From NCBI GenBank assembly GCA_030753675.1, contig JASMBU010000007.1, positions 1 to 64,000 of the forward strand: a stretch of 64,000 bases of DNA, given 5' to 3'. The DNA comes from Methylococcales bacterium. GTDB lineage: Bacteria > Pseudomonadota > Gammaproteobacteria > Methylococcales > Methylomonadaceae. Made by a program: the position numbers and the translations under genes. A model generated the notes under the pieces. The model saw nothing but the letters and a program-made list of their open reading frames with translations, made no database searches and was not told the DNA's origin. Below, one piece after another: positions 1 through 9,297 of this stretch (positions within the stretch are counted from its first letter, which is position 1; each line of letters begins with the position of its first letter).

Positions 1-9
1 TTGACCATA
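1..9 (+). rRNA. 23S rRNA, extreme 3' end (partial)
   Basis: The first bases match the end of a gammaproteobacterial 23S rRNA as I recall it from Pseudomonas, where the 3' terminus reads GGCTTGACCATA. Only the last few nucleotides lie inside the window. Positions of about 10 to 141 are then the 23S-5S spacer of an rRNA operon. The identification rests on memory of a short motif plus the downstream 5S gene. Confidence 0.55.
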
Positions 10-141
10 TAACACCCAAGTAGTTTGGGTGAAGTTGATAATATTAGCTTAGCTTGAACAGTTTACAGATTCCGACAGTTCTTCAAGGGAAGATTGATGA
101 GGACTGTTACGGTGAGATAAGGATATTTTGCCAAAACGATT

Positions 142-259
142 TGCCTGGTGGCCATAGCGAACGTGCCCCACCCGATCCCATTCCGAACTCGGAAGTGAAA
201 CCGTTTAGCGCCGATGATAGTGTGGATTTATCCATGTGAAAGTAGGGAACTGCCAGGCT
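142..259 (+). rRNA. rrf: 5S ribosomal RNA
   Basis: The start TGCCTGGTGGCC and the end GCCAGGCTT pair as the terminal helix of 5S rRNA. Between them lies the conserved CCCGATCCCATTCCGAACTC segment typical of bacterial 5S. Length is about 118 nt, as expected. It is the last gene of an rRNA operon whose 23S end is at the left edge, and a strong terminator follows 12 nt later. Exact ends may be off by one or two bases. Confidence 0.96.
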
Positions 260-270
260 TTTAATTTAAG

Positions 271-301
271 ACCCAGATATTTTGTATCTGGGTTTTTTTT
301 T
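271..301 (+). terminator. Rho-independent terminator of the rRNA operon
   Basis: ACCCAGATA and TATCTGGGT form a perfect 9-bp stem around a small loop, followed by a run of nine T. It ends the rRNA operon and separates it from lnt. Confidence 0.93.
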
Positions 302-403
302 GCCTGAAACTTTTAATACGCATAACGACTAAACTTGTTGTATGATGAAAATCGTTACTTTAATAGACTTAAATTTTCCGAATTAGCCCTTTTGTAGACC
401 GTT

Positions 404-1912
404 ATGCTTAAATTCTTTTTGCGTTGGGAATTCACTTGTCTGTGGGCAGGGGTTTTATTGGCGTTATCTTTTTCTCCTTTTGATTTAACCTACTTAACTT
501 TTATTGCACTGGCTTTATTATTTAAATCACTGGATAAGGCTACCCTTAAAGAAGCCTTTTTTCGTGGTGGTTTATTTGGCTTGGGTTATTTTGGTGTTTC
601 TGTTTCTTGGGTTTTTGTCAGTATTTATTTTTATGGGCACGCCCATATTTTATTGGCTATTTTACTCACATTTATTTTTTGTCTTTTTTGGGCATTGACC
701 ATTGTCTTATTTTCAACAGTATCAGTTTCGTTAACGACATCGGGAAGTTTTGCAAGAATTGTATTTATGCCGGTTGTTTGGTGTTTGGTTGAATATTTCA
801 GAGGCCAATTTATTTTAAATGGTTTTCCTTGGTTACAAATTGCCTACGCGCAATTAGAAAGCCCATTGTCAGGCTATATCCCGGTTATTGGTGCTTACGG
901 TGTTGGGTTCATAGTGGCATTATTTTCATCTTTGATAGTGCTGTCTTTTACACGCAAAAAAGGCTTTGTTATTTTGCCTCTTTGGGTTTTGATCGTTTTC
1001 GGTTCAGGTCTTTATTTAAAGACTATTGAGTGGAGTAAACCGATTGGGAAACCCCTAACCGTTACTTTACTTCAAGGAAATATATCCCAAGATCATAAGT
1101 GGGATCCACGCTATAAAGTAAAAACTTTGGACTGGTATAAACTAAAAACCGAACAACATTGGGATTCTGATTTAGTCATTTGGCCGGAAACGGCTATTCC
1201 AGCTTTTCAACATGAAATCAATTTAGAATTTATAAATCCTTTATCGGCCGCTGCGCAGCGTAATGACACGGCTTTAATTGTTAGCTTGCCGATTAGAAAT
1301 CAAGATAATGGTGAGTATTATAATGCGGCACTAACACTAGGCAGTGGGAATGGAAGGTATAAAAAAATACACCTCCTGCCATTTGGAGAGTATTTACCTT
1401 TGCAGCCACTGTCAGGCTATTTACTAGAGTCATTAAATATCATGCCAATTGGAAGCTTTACCCCAGGTTCTAAGCAACAAGAGTTGATGCAGGCAAAAGG
1501 GTATCCTTTTATCCTAACAATTTGTTATGAGGCCGTATTTGGGGAACAAACGCCAACTAGGCTCAATGATGCGCGCTTTTTGGTTAACGTGACCAATGAC
1601 GGCTGGTTTGGGAATTCTCTTGAACCCTATCAACACATGCAAATGGCAAGAATGCGTGCTTTAGAATCAGGGCGCTATTTGTTACGTGTGACCAATACTG
1701 GGTTAACAGCTATTGTTGATCCGAAAGGGATAATACGTGAGCAAGCGCCATTGTTTACGCCTTCGGAATTGACCGGAGATATTGTGCCGATGGTTGGAAT
1801 TACCCCTATTACCGTGATAGGGGATAAAGGCATAGTAATGATACTGATAATAATTTTTCTATGGATTACGGTGCTCGGTTATAAGGCTCGGGCTAAAAAG
1901 TCATTTATTTAA
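404..1912 (+). CDS. lnt: Apolipoprotein N-acyltransferase
   Basis: Inner-membrane enzyme that adds the third acyl chain to the N-terminal cysteine of lipoproteins, the last step of lipoprotein maturation before Lol sorting. At 502 aa it has the family's usual length. The N-terminal third is a set of hydrophobic helices, followed by a periplasmic nitrilase-like domain and a final C-terminal membrane helix. The nitrilase triad is visible: Glu in WPETAIPAF, Lys in KKIHLLPFGEYLPL and Cys in LTICYEAVFGE. The stop overlaps the end of the convergent parA-like gene by 4 nt, so no terminator lies between them. Substrate lipoproteins in this window include LptE and BamE. Confidence 0.96.
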   Translation: MLKFFLRWEFTCLWAGVLLALSFSPFDLTYLTFIALALLFKSLDKATLKEAFFRGGLFGLGYFGVSVSWVFVSIYFYGHAHILLAILLTFIFCLFWALTIVLFSTVSVSLTTSGSFARIVFMPVVWCLVEYFRGQFILNGFPWLQIAYAQLESPLSGYIPVIGAYGVGFIVALFSSLIVLSFTRKKGFVILPLWVLIVFGSGLYLKTIEWSKPIGKPLTVTLLQGNISQDHKWDPRYKVKTLDWYKLKTEQHWDSDLVIWPETAIPAFQHEINLEFINPLSAAAQRNDTALIVSLPIRNQDNGEYYNAALTLGSGNGRYKKIHLLPFGEYLPLQPLSGYLLESLNIMPIGSFTPGSKQQELMQAKGYPFILTICYEAVFGEQTPTRLNDARFLVNVTNDGWFGNSLEPYQHMQMARMRALESGRYLLRVTNTGLTAIVDPKGIIREQAPLFTPSELTGDIVPMVGITPITVIGDKGIVMILIIIFLWITVLGYKARAKKSFI

Positions 1913-2682
1913 TTAATTTCTTGATGAAGGCTCAGATATTCCTCGGTAATTTTGTGTTTTGGGGAAAAGTGAATGAGAGGTTTTGACGCTGAGTGTGATT
2001 CTCTAACTTTGATTGAAGGCGATAGTCGTGTTTTCAGTACACGTTGACCTTCATTTTCAAGTTCTTCGACTATTTTTTTAGGTAATTTTGCGCGACTTTG
2101 AAATTGATTAACAATGACTCCTTCTATTTCGAGTGAACCGTTGTGGTCTTCTTGAACTTCGGCAATTGCATCTTTCAAGCGATAAAGTGCGTCTCTTGAA
2201 AAGGCATCACAATCAAAGGGGATAAGACATTTTTCTGCGGCTATGAGTGCTGACTGACTGTAGTAGTTAAGAATCGGAGGGGTGTCAATATAGATATGAT
2301 CAAAACCTTCTAGCTGATCCAGAGCTTCTCTGAGTTTATATATTTTATAACGTGAAACGAGGCGGTCTTGTAAGCCTTCGAGTTCAATATGAGCTGGGAT
2401 TATATAAAGATTAGGAAAAGGTGTTTCATGCACTAAATCTTCTAAACCGGAAGATTTTTTGTTACCAAAAAAACCTGACCCTAAGCAACCTTTAAAGAAA
2501 TAAGCAATAGTTTTGTCCGCATCGTCTATTTTTTTGCCCAGTAAATAGTAAGTACTATTGCACTGAATATCTAAATCGATAACCAGTGTCCGAGTATTTT
2601 TACTGGCACTGATAGCGGCAAGATTACAAGTAATCGTTGATTTTCCAACGCCACCCTTTTGATTAAAGACAACTCGACGCAT
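1909..2682 (-). CDS. Orphan ParA-family ATPase
   Basis: A deviant Walker A ATPase of the ParA/MinD/Soj family. The N-terminus MRRVVFNQKGGVGKST carries the signature lysine motif, and a DTPP motif (Walker A'-like) follows near residue 135. A longer frame begins at 2721, but the ATG at 2682 has an AAGGA ribosome site 7 nt upstream and puts the P-loop at the usual N-terminal position, so 257 aa is preferred. No ParB-type partner or parS-like repeat lies beside it, so a role in chromosome or cargo positioning cannot be assigned. It sits alone between lnt and leuS, convergent with the first and divergent from the second. Confidence 0.85.
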   Translation of the reverse strand: MRRVVFNQKGGVGKSTITCNLAAISASKNTRTLVIDLDIQCNSTYYLLGKKIDDADKTIAYFFKGCLGSGFFGNKKSSGLEDLVHETPFPNLYIIPAHIELEGLQDRLVSRYKIYKLREALDQLEGFDHIYIDTPPILNYYSQSALIAAEKCLIPFDCDAFSRDALYRLKDAIAEVQEDHNGSLEIEGVIVNQFQSRAKLPKKIVEELENEGQRVLKTRLSPSIKVRESHSASKPLIHFSPKHKITEEYLSLHQEIN

Positions 2683-2867
2683 TTTAATTCCTTTTTTGTT
2701 AGACGAATAAGATGGTGGCAATTACTAAAACGGCGTAAATAATTTAAATCTAGATTTCGTATTGCTAAAGCGATAGATATTCGCATTTACACACAGTTCA
2801 TGCTTTTGATTTTAATATGGGTACTGTATTCTAACTAGTTTGAATAATCCACTCATAAAGATGAATA

Positions 2868-5315
2868 ATGGAAGAAAATTATAACCCTACGGAAATCGAA
2901 TTAACAGCCCAAGAACAATGGCATGAGCAAGGTACTTTTAAGACCCAAGAAAGCCCAGATAAAGAAAATTATTATTGTTTATCAATGTTCCCGTATCCCA
3001 GTGGCCGATTACATATGGGGCATGTTCGTAATTACACGATTGGGGATGTAATTAGTCGCTATCAGCGTATGCAAGGTAAAAATGTTTTACAACCCATGGG
3101 CTGGGATGCTTTTGGATTGCCTGCCGAAAATGCAGCGATGCAACATAAGGTGCATCCTGCAGAGTGGACCTATGAAAACATTGATTACATGCGTGATCAA
3201 CTCAAACGATTAGGGTATGGATACGATTGGGATAGAGAGCTTGCTACTTGCGATCCTAGCTATTACCGATGGGAGCAATGGTTCTTCATACAGTTAGTCG
3301 AAAAAGGCTTGGTTTATAAAAAAACCGCGCCGGTAAATTGGTGCCCTAATGACCAAACTGTTCTTGCTAATGAGCAAGTTATTGATGGTTGTTGCTGGCG
3401 TTGTGATACAGAAGTCGAGCGTAAAGAAATTTCGCAGTGGTTTATGAAAATAACCGCCTATGCGGATGAATTGTTAAGCTCATTAGAAACACTTGAAGGG
3501 TGGCCTGAACAAGTTCGTACCATGCAAACCAATTGGATCGGACGATCTGAAGGGGTCGAAATGAACTTTTGTGTGCCAGAGTTACCTGATCCAGTCTCAA
3601 TTTATACAACACGCCCCGATACATTAATGGGGGTTACTTATTTAGCTGTGGCAGCGGAGCATCCTTTAGCACATTTGGCTGCCGAAAATGATTCTGAAAT
3701 TCGAGCGTTTGTAGAGGCGTGTCAAGTTATGGAATCTTCAGAAGCTGCGATGGAGACCATGGAAAAATTGGGTATTGATTCAGGTTTTACTGCGGTACAT
3801 CCGATAACCAATGAACCTGTTCCGGTTTGGATTGCCAATTTTGTCTTGATGAATTATGGAACTGGTGCCGTTATGTCAGTACCCGCTCATGACCAACGTG
3901 ATTTTGAGTTTGCGCAGAAATATAGCATTCCTGTTCAGCAAGTTATTTTTTCAGAGTCTGACAGTGATGACTGTTCAACGCAGGCCTTTATTGACAAAGG
4001 GTTTTTAAAACATTCGGGTGAATTTGACGGCTTAAGTTCGGAGGCCGCATTTGACGCCATTGCTGAAAAATTAACGCAACTTAATAAAGGTGAGCGTAAG
4101 GTGAATTATCGCCTACGTGATTGGGGCGTTTCTAGACAACGGTATTGGGGGACGCCTGTGCCTATTATCCATTGTCAAACGTGTGGAATAGTACCGGTTC
4201 CAGAAGCTGATTTACCTGTTGAGTTACCACGCGATGTCTCACTTGACGGGTCTAATGCACCGTTAGCAGCACATGATAGTTTTAAAGATGTTGAATGCCC
4301 TAAATGTGGGGGGAGTGCAGAGAGAGATACGGATACGTTTGATACTTTTATGGAGTCGTCATGGTATTTCGCACGTTTTGCAAGCCCAAGTGATACATCA
4401 ATGTTGGGTCAAACGGTTAATAATTGGTTGCCTGTAGATCAATATATTGGTGGAATTGAGCATGCCATTTTACATTTATTGTATGCTCGTTTTTATACCA
4501 AATTATTACGCGATGAAGGTTTAGTTACTGTTGATGAGCCGTTTAAAAATCTGTTAACACAGGGTATGGTTCTCAAAGATGGCAGTAAAATGTCTAAATC
4601 AAAAGGCAATACGGTTGATCCACAATCCTTGATTGAACGCTATGGTGCCGATACGGTTAGGCTTTTTATTATGTTTGCAGCGCCTCCTGAGCAGTCATTA
4701 GAATGGTCAGACAGTGGTGTTGAAGGGAGTTTTCGCTTTTTAAAACGCTTATGGCGGCAAGTTTATTTACACAGTAAGGATGGACCGATTACTGAGCGCG
4801 GTTTTGATCATAGTGAGCTCTCTACGATTCAAAAGAAAATGCGGCGGCAATTGCATGAAGGCATAAAAAAAGTAACCGATGATATGGGACGGCGATTCAC
4901 ATTTAATACATCCATCGCAGCGAATATGGAATTGATTAATGCCATTTCTAAGTTTGATGACACTTCAGAGATTGGTTTGGCAATTAAACAAGAAACACTT
5001 CAAAGTGTCGTGTTAATGTTAATGCCCATTGTTCCACATGTTTGTCAGGAGTTAGCATTACAACTGGGTTTAAAGCTAGAGCAACATGCACAGTGGCCTC
5101 AGTATGATGAAAGTGCTTTAGTGAAAGATACCTTGCCGATTATGATTCAAGTTAATGGTAAATTGCGCGGCCGACTTGATGTTGACCCCAGTATCAGTCG
5201 TGAAGCAATTGAATCTTTGGCTAAAGAGGAGCCTAAGGTAAAATCTTTTATTGCTGATAAAGTAATTAAGAAAATTATTGTGGTACCGAATAAACTGGTT
5301 AATATCGTTATTTAG
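2868..5315 (+). CDS. leuS: Leucyl-tRNA synthetase
   Basis: Cytosolic class I aminoacyl-tRNA synthetase that charges tRNA-Leu; one substrate tRNA is encoded at 19.2 kb. The HIGH-type motif appears as HMGH in [14 protein letters not shown] near residue 45. The KMSKS loop is present as KMSKSKGN near 575. The editing (CP1) domain carries the threonine-rich [13 protein letters not shown] segment, and paired CxxC motifs suggest a zinc-binding insert. The 815 aa length is normal. It begins a run with lptE and holA, the same order as in E. coli. The lptE start is only 8 nt after its stop, so the three are probably co-transcribed. Confidence 0.98.
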   Translation: MEENYNPTEIELTAQEQWHEQGTFKTQESPDKENYYCLSMFPYPSGRLHMGHVRNYTIGDVISRYQRMQGKNVLQPMGWDAFGLPAENAAMQHKVHPAEWTYENIDYMRDQLKRLGYGYDWDRELATCDPSYYRWEQWFFIQLVEKGLVYKKTAPVNWCPNDQTVLANEQVIDGCCWRCDTEVERKEISQWFMKITAYADELLSSLETLEGWPEQVRTMQTNWIGRSEGVEMNFCVPELPDPVSIYTTRPDTLMGVTYLAVAAEHPLAHLAAENDSEIRAFVEACQVMESSEAAMETMEKLGIDSGFTAVHPITNEPVPVWIANFVLMNYGTGAVMSVPAHDQRDFEFAQKYSIPVQQVIFSESDSDDCSTQAFIDKGFLKHSGEFDGLSSEAAFDAIAEKLTQLNKGERKVNYRLRDWGVSRQRYWGTPVPIIHCQTCGIVPVPEADLPVELPRDVSLDGSNAPLAAHDSFKDVECPKCGGSAERDTDTFDTFMESSWYFARFASPSDTSMLGQTVNNWLPVDQYIGGIEHAILHLLYARFYTKLLRDEGLVTVDEPFKNLLTQGMVLKDGSKMSKSKGNTVDPQSLIERYGADTVRLFIMFAAPPEQSLEWSDSGVEGSFRFLKRLWRQVYLHSKDGPITERGFDHSELSTIQKKMRRQLHEGIKKVTDDMGRRFTFNTSIAANMELINAISKFDDTSEIGLAIKQETLQSVVLMLMPIVPHVCQELALQLGLKLEQHAQWPQYDESALVKDTLPIMIQVNGKLRGRLDVDPSISREAIESLAKEEPKVKSFIADKVIKKIIVVPNKLVNIVI

Positions 5316-5323
5316 GTTGATGC

Positions 5324-6013
5324 GTGAATAGATTAATAGTTAATGTTTTTACAGTTGTCTTTTGTGTATTTTTTATAACCGCTTGTGGTTATAAAATCAG
5401 AGGCCAAGTTGTTTTACCGGATGGCGTAGAGGCCATCCACTTAGTGGGTGCTTCCAATGAGCTCTCGCGTGCTTTTGAAAAGGCACTTCGTTTTTCATCG
5501 GCAGCACTGGTTAAAAAGGCGACTTATACGAGTGTTACGATTAAAATTATCGAAGATCGATTTAAGCGTAGAACGGCCTCTTTAACTCAGCGGGGTAAGA
5601 GTACTGAGTTTGAACTGACTAATTTATTGCGTTATGAAGTTTATGACTGGCAAGGGGGGGTGTTAATTGATCAACAGCAACTCAGTGAGTCACGGGTTTA
5701 TTTTAATGACCAGAGCCAAGTTATTGCAAAGCAGAATGAGGAAAAAATAATTCGGCAAGAAATCTATAGTGCACTTATTTCACGATTATTAGATCAGGTT
5801 TCATTAGGATTATTAGCAGCGGGTACACAGGGCAATTTAACGGGCCAAAATAGTTTTCAGATAACACCTAATAATCCTGTTACCGATGCATCTGTTGACT
5901 CTTCTACAGAAAATGAAACCACACGTATTATTAATGAAGTAAGAAAGCAAGTTGATGCTATTTCACAAACCGTTCAAGAACTTGAAAATAGTGAAAAGAT
6001 TGAAACAAAATAA
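5324..6013 (+). CDS. lptE: LPS-assembly lipoprotein LptE
   Basis: Outer-membrane lipoprotein that plugs the LptD barrel and helps place lipopolysaccharide on the cell surface. The GTG start is followed by a short signal peptide ending in the lipobox ITAC with the lipidated Cys near residue 21, then the family-typical CGYKIRG start of the mature chain. At 229 aa it is longer than E. coli LptE (about 190). The extra length is a hydrophilic C-terminal tail rich in Glu, Asn and Gln that could form a short coiled coil. Family assignment rests on the N-terminal motif and on its place between leuS and holA. Confidence 0.92.
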   Translation: MNRLIVNVFTVVFCVFFITACGYKIRGQVVLPDGVEAIHLVGASNELSRAFEKALRFSSAALVKKATYTSVTIKIIEDRFKRRTASLTQRGKSTEFELTNLLRYEVYDWQGGVLIDQQQLSESRVYFNDQSQVIAKQNEEKIIRQEIYSALISRLLDQVSLGLLAAGTQGNLTGQNSFQITPNNPVTDASVDSSTENETTRIINEVRKQVDAISQTVQELENSEKIETK

Positions 6014-6061
6014 TAAGACCGTATCTTGGGTTCAAAGATTGATTAAAATTACAGTAGTAAG

Positions 6062-7093
6062 ATGCGGGTAAGGCCGGAACAATTAACGTCAATATTATCT
6101 AAACAGGTACCCTCTTGTTTCTGGGTGACTGGCGATGAACCTTTACAATGCTTAGAACTTGTTGATGAAATACGTCACAGTGCGTATCAGGCCGGTTATC
6201 AACAGCGTGACGTATTAACTGTCAACGCGGCGTTTAACTGGTCTTCTCTTTTGCAAACAGCCGTTATGCCTTCGTTGTTTGCGGAACAAAAAATTATAGA
6301 ATTACAGATCCCATCGGGTAAGCCTGGGCGAGAAGGTTCGGCAGCACTCATAGACTATTTTGAGCGGCAACCTAAAGAGACCTTATTGATTATTACTTCT
6401 GGAAAAGTAACTTCAAATATTTTAAAAAGTCGTTGGGTACAGGGGATAGATAAAACGGGCATCATCATTCAGGTTTGGCCTTTAGAAGGAGAGTCGTTAC
6501 TGTCTTGGATCTCAAGGCGTTTGAAAAAGAAGGGTTTTGATATCCAAAGAGATGCTTTGACGCTACTTGCATTAAGAACGGAAGGGAACTTATTAGCGTT
6601 AGCCCAAGAGATTGAGCAACTTTATATCTTATATGAGCCCGGGATGCTGACCCGAGAACAGATAGATGCTTTGGTGGTGGACAATGCACGCTATGATGTT
6701 TTCAAGTTAGTCGATGCGTTGTTACAGGGGAAAGTCGTGAGAATGCTGAAGATTATTAAGAGTATTCAGAATTCTAGATTAGCGGTGCAGATTGTTATCT
6801 GGGCGCTCGCCAAAGAATTGCGGTTATTGATCGAATTAAAAGTAGTTGGAGAGCACATTAGTCACAGAGAACGTATTTATCGAGAGCAACGTATTTGGGA
6901 TAAGCGTAAACTCTTTTTAGAACATGCACTACAGCGAATAGATATGTCACTTTTAGAACACGCCATTTTGTTGGCCGAGAAAGCAGATAGGCAGGGTAAA
7001 GGTTTGGTCGCAGGGGATGTTTGGGAAACTATTGCACAACTTTGTTTATCTTTTTCGAAACAAGATAAAATTAAATTAAATTCTTGGTCTTGA
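6062..7093 (+). CDS. holA: DNA polymerase III delta subunit
   Basis: Delta subunit of the clamp-loader complex, which opens the beta sliding clamp during replication. The 343 aa protein has the expected layout. An N-terminal clamp-binding AAA-like domain contains the PSLFAEQKIIEL segment, where the clamp-interacting Leu-Phe pair normally lies. A central lid and a helical C-terminal collar domain follow. Delta lacks a working P-loop in the whole family, and none is seen here. The stop codon overlaps the -35 box of the htpG heat-shock promoter. Confidence 0.93.
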   Translation: MRVRPEQLTSILSKQVPSCFWVTGDEPLQCLELVDEIRHSAYQAGYQQRDVLTVNAAFNWSSLLQTAVMPSLFAEQKIIELQIPSGKPGREGSAALIDYFERQPKETLLIITSGKVTSNILKSRWVQGIDKTGIIIQVWPLEGESLLSWISRRLKKKGFDIQRDALTLLALRTEGNLLALAQEIEQLYILYEPGMLTREQIDALVVDNARYDVFKLVDALLQGKVVRMLKIIKSIQNSRLAVQIVIWALAKELRLLIELKVVGEHISHRERIYREQRIWDKRKLFLEHALQRIDMSLLEHAILLAEKADRQGKGLVAGDVWETIAQLCLSFSKQDKIKLNSWS

Positions 7094-7114
7094 AAAAAAG
7101 GCAATAACCCCCAT
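7089..7114 (+). promoter_or_regulatory. Predicted sigma-32 (RpoH) promoter of htpG
   Basis: CTTGAA at 7089-7094 and CCCCAT at 7109-7114 match the heat-shock sigma factor consensus, CTTGAA and CCCCATnT, with a 14-nt spacer. The -35 box overlaps the holA stop codon. The downstream gene is the classical heat-shock gene htpG, and its AGGAAG ribosome site lies at about 7164. Both the sequence match and the context support the call. Confidence 0.8.
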
Positions 7115-7179
7115 TAATAGCATTAGGTTTAAAACGAACAATTACGTGTATTTATAATTTATTAGGAAGAAATATTAAA

Positions 7180-9105
7180 ATGACTGTTGAAGCAAAAAAA
7201 GAAACACTGGGATTTCAAACTGAAGTAAAGCATTTATTGCAATTAATGATTAATTCGTTATATAGCAATAAGGAGATTTTTCTTAGGGAACTGATTTCTA
7301 ATGGGTCTGATGCGGTTGATAAACTGCGATTTAATGCGTTATCGGATGATACTCTTTACGAAGGCGATGCGGAACTAAAAATTCGCGTGGAATTTGATAA
7401 TGAAAAAAGAACTATCACCGTAATCGATAACGGCATTGGTATGACGCGTGATGAAGTTCAAGACCATATCGGTACGATTGCTAAATCGGGGACTAAACAG
7501 TTTTTTGAATCTTTAACCGGTGATCAGACTAAAGATAGTGAGCTCATTGGTCAATTTGGAGTGGGTTTTTATTCTGCCTTTATTGTTGCGGATAATGTTA
7601 TTTTAACTACCCGAATAGCAGGTGCTCCAGCAGATGAAGGCGTGCAGTGGCAGTCTAAAGGGGATGGGGAATATACCCTTGAAACGGCACATTGTTCGCA
7701 ACGTGGCACCTCTATTGTATTGGAATTGAAAGAAGGTGAAGATGAATTTCTAAATGGTTACACGTTGCGCTCAATTGTTAAAAAGTTTTCAGACCATATT
7801 TCAGTGCCTGTGGTTATGGATACAGAGCCAATGCCGAGTGCCAGTGAGGACGACAGTGAAGAAAAGGCTGAAGATCCCGTTATTGAAGAAGAAGTTGTCA
7901 ATAGTGCTTCAGCTTTATGGGCTAAGTCTAAACAGGACATTGACGAAGACGCTTATAACGAATTTTATAAGCATGTCGGGCATGATTTTCAAGATCCGCT
8001 GACACATATTCACAGTCGAGTAGAGGGTACTAATGAATATACGTTGTTGTTGTATGTTCCTGCGAGAGCTCCTTTTGATCTATGGGATAAAGATAGCAAG
8101 CAAGGTGTAAAACTTTATGTTCGTAAGGTTTTCATTATGGATGATTCAGATAAATTAATGCCGCGTTACTTGCGTTTTATTAAAGGTGTTATTGATTCTG
8201 ACTCACTTCCTTTAAATGTCTCTAGAGAAATTCTTCAACAAAGTAGACAGTTGGATGTTATTCGATCGGGAGCGGTTAAAAAGGTACTAGGTCTTTTAGG
8301 AGGACTTGCGAAGAATGATGCTGAAAAATATGCAACTTTTTGGGAGCAATTTGGACAGGTCATCAAAGAAGGTCCGATCGAGGATTTTAAAAACAAAGAT
8401 AAAATAGCTAAATTACTTCGTTTTGCAACCACGCAGGGTGACGGTGAAAAACAAAATGTCTCACTTGAAGAGTATGTGTCGCGTATGGGAGAGGGGCAAG
8501 ATAAGATTTATTTTGTTACAGCCGATAGTTATTCGGCGGCTAAAAATAGCCCACATCTAGAGATTTTTAATAAGAAAGGCATTGAGGTTTTATTATTATC
8601 AGATCGTGTTGATGAATGGTTGATATCGCATCTAACTGAATTTGATGGTAAAACCTTGCAGTCTGTTGCTAAAGGCGGATTAGACTTAGGGCAATTAGAA
8701 GATGAAGGCGACCAAAAAGAACAAGATGCAGCGAATAAGGATTTTGAATCGGTTATCAAGCAGACTAAAGAAATATTAGGGGATAAAGTTACTGAGGTTA
8801 GACTTAGCCAACGATTAACGGACTCACCGTCGTGTTTGGTTACTGAGGACTCAGCTATGAGTCTTAATATGGAACGCATTATGAAAGAAGCGGGACAATC
8901 TTTTGGAGACAGTAAACCCATTTTTGAATTAAACCCAACGCATCCTTTAGTGTTAACCATGAAAGATGAGCAAGATGATGATCGTTTTGCTGATTTAACA
9001 AATATCTTGTTTGATCAAGCCATTTTAAGTGAGGGCGGTCAATTAACAAATCCAACAGATTATGTACATCGATTAAACGGATTGTTACAAGGGTTATTGA
9101 AATAA
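7180..9105 (+). CDS. htpG: Molecular chaperone HtpG (Hsp90)
   Basis: ATP-dependent Hsp90 chaperone of the cytosol. The GHKL ATPase domain is at the N-terminus, with the helix EIFLRELISNGSDA (magnesium-binding Asn) and the DNGIGMT nucleotide-binding motif near residue 85. A GQFGVGFYSAF lid motif follows. The middle domain contains the conserved LPLNVSREILQ segment with the catalytic-loop Arg. At 641 aa it is close to the usual 620-640. It is probably a single-gene heat-shock unit, with an RpoH-type promoter upstream and a terminator downstream. Confidence 0.98.
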   Translation: MTVEAKKETLGFQTEVKHLLQLMINSLYSNKEIFLRELISNGSDAVDKLRFNALSDDTLYEGDAELKIRVEFDNEKRTITVIDNGIGMTRDEVQDHIGTIAKSGTKQFFESLTGDQTKDSELIGQFGVGFYSAFIVADNVILTTRIAGAPADEGVQWQSKGDGEYTLETAHCSQRGTSIVLELKEGEDEFLNGYTLRSIVKKFSDHISVPVVMDTEPMPSASEDDSEEKAEDPVIEEEVVNSASALWAKSKQDIDEDAYNEFYKHVGHDFQDPLTHIHSRVEGTNEYTLLLYVPARAPFDLWDKDSKQGVKLYVRKVFIMDDSDKLMPRYLRFIKGVIDSDSLPLNVSREILQQSRQLDVIRSGAVKKVLGLLGGLAKNDAEKYATFWEQFGQVIKEGPIEDFKNKDKIAKLLRFATTQGDGEKQNVSLEEYVSRMGEGQDKIYFVTADSYSAAKNSPHLEIFNKKGIEVLLLSDRVDEWLISHLTEFDGKTLQSVAKGGLDLGQLEDEGDQKEQDAANKDFESVIKQTKEILGDKVTEVRLSQRLTDSPSCLVTEDSAMSLNMERIMKEAGQSFGDSKPIFELNPTHPLVLTMKDEQDDDRFADLTNILFDQAILSEGGQLTNPTDYVHRLNGLLQGLLK

Positions 9106-9153
9106 ATTAGAGCGTTTGTTAAGGCTTTCTTAGCCGCTTTGATTAAACGATTG

Positions 9154-9191
9154 AAACCTGTTTCAACAATAATGTTGGAATAGGTTTTTTT
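9154..9191 (+). terminator. Rho-independent terminator after htpG
   Basis: AACCTGTTTCAACA pairs with TGTTGGAATAGGTT using two G-U pairs, giving a 14-bp stem with a tiny ATAA loop. A run of T ends at 9191. It isolates htpG from recC. Confidence 0.88.
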
Positions 9192-9297
9192 ATGCCTTAA
9201 GAAAAAATGTTGTAAAATTCCTGTTATATTATTCTCTAAGATTAGTGATTTATTATGGTGTTTTTTGAGGTGGGTCTGAATTAATGATAGACAATAA

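Noticed and set aside
54-239. Open frame of 61 codons at the left edge
   Set aside because: It runs across the 23S-5S spacer and the 5S rRNA itself, so it is not a gene.
8529-8960. 143-codon minus-strand frame inside htpG
   Set aside because: It is antisense to a conserved, full-length htpG and has no recognisable motif or ribosome site.
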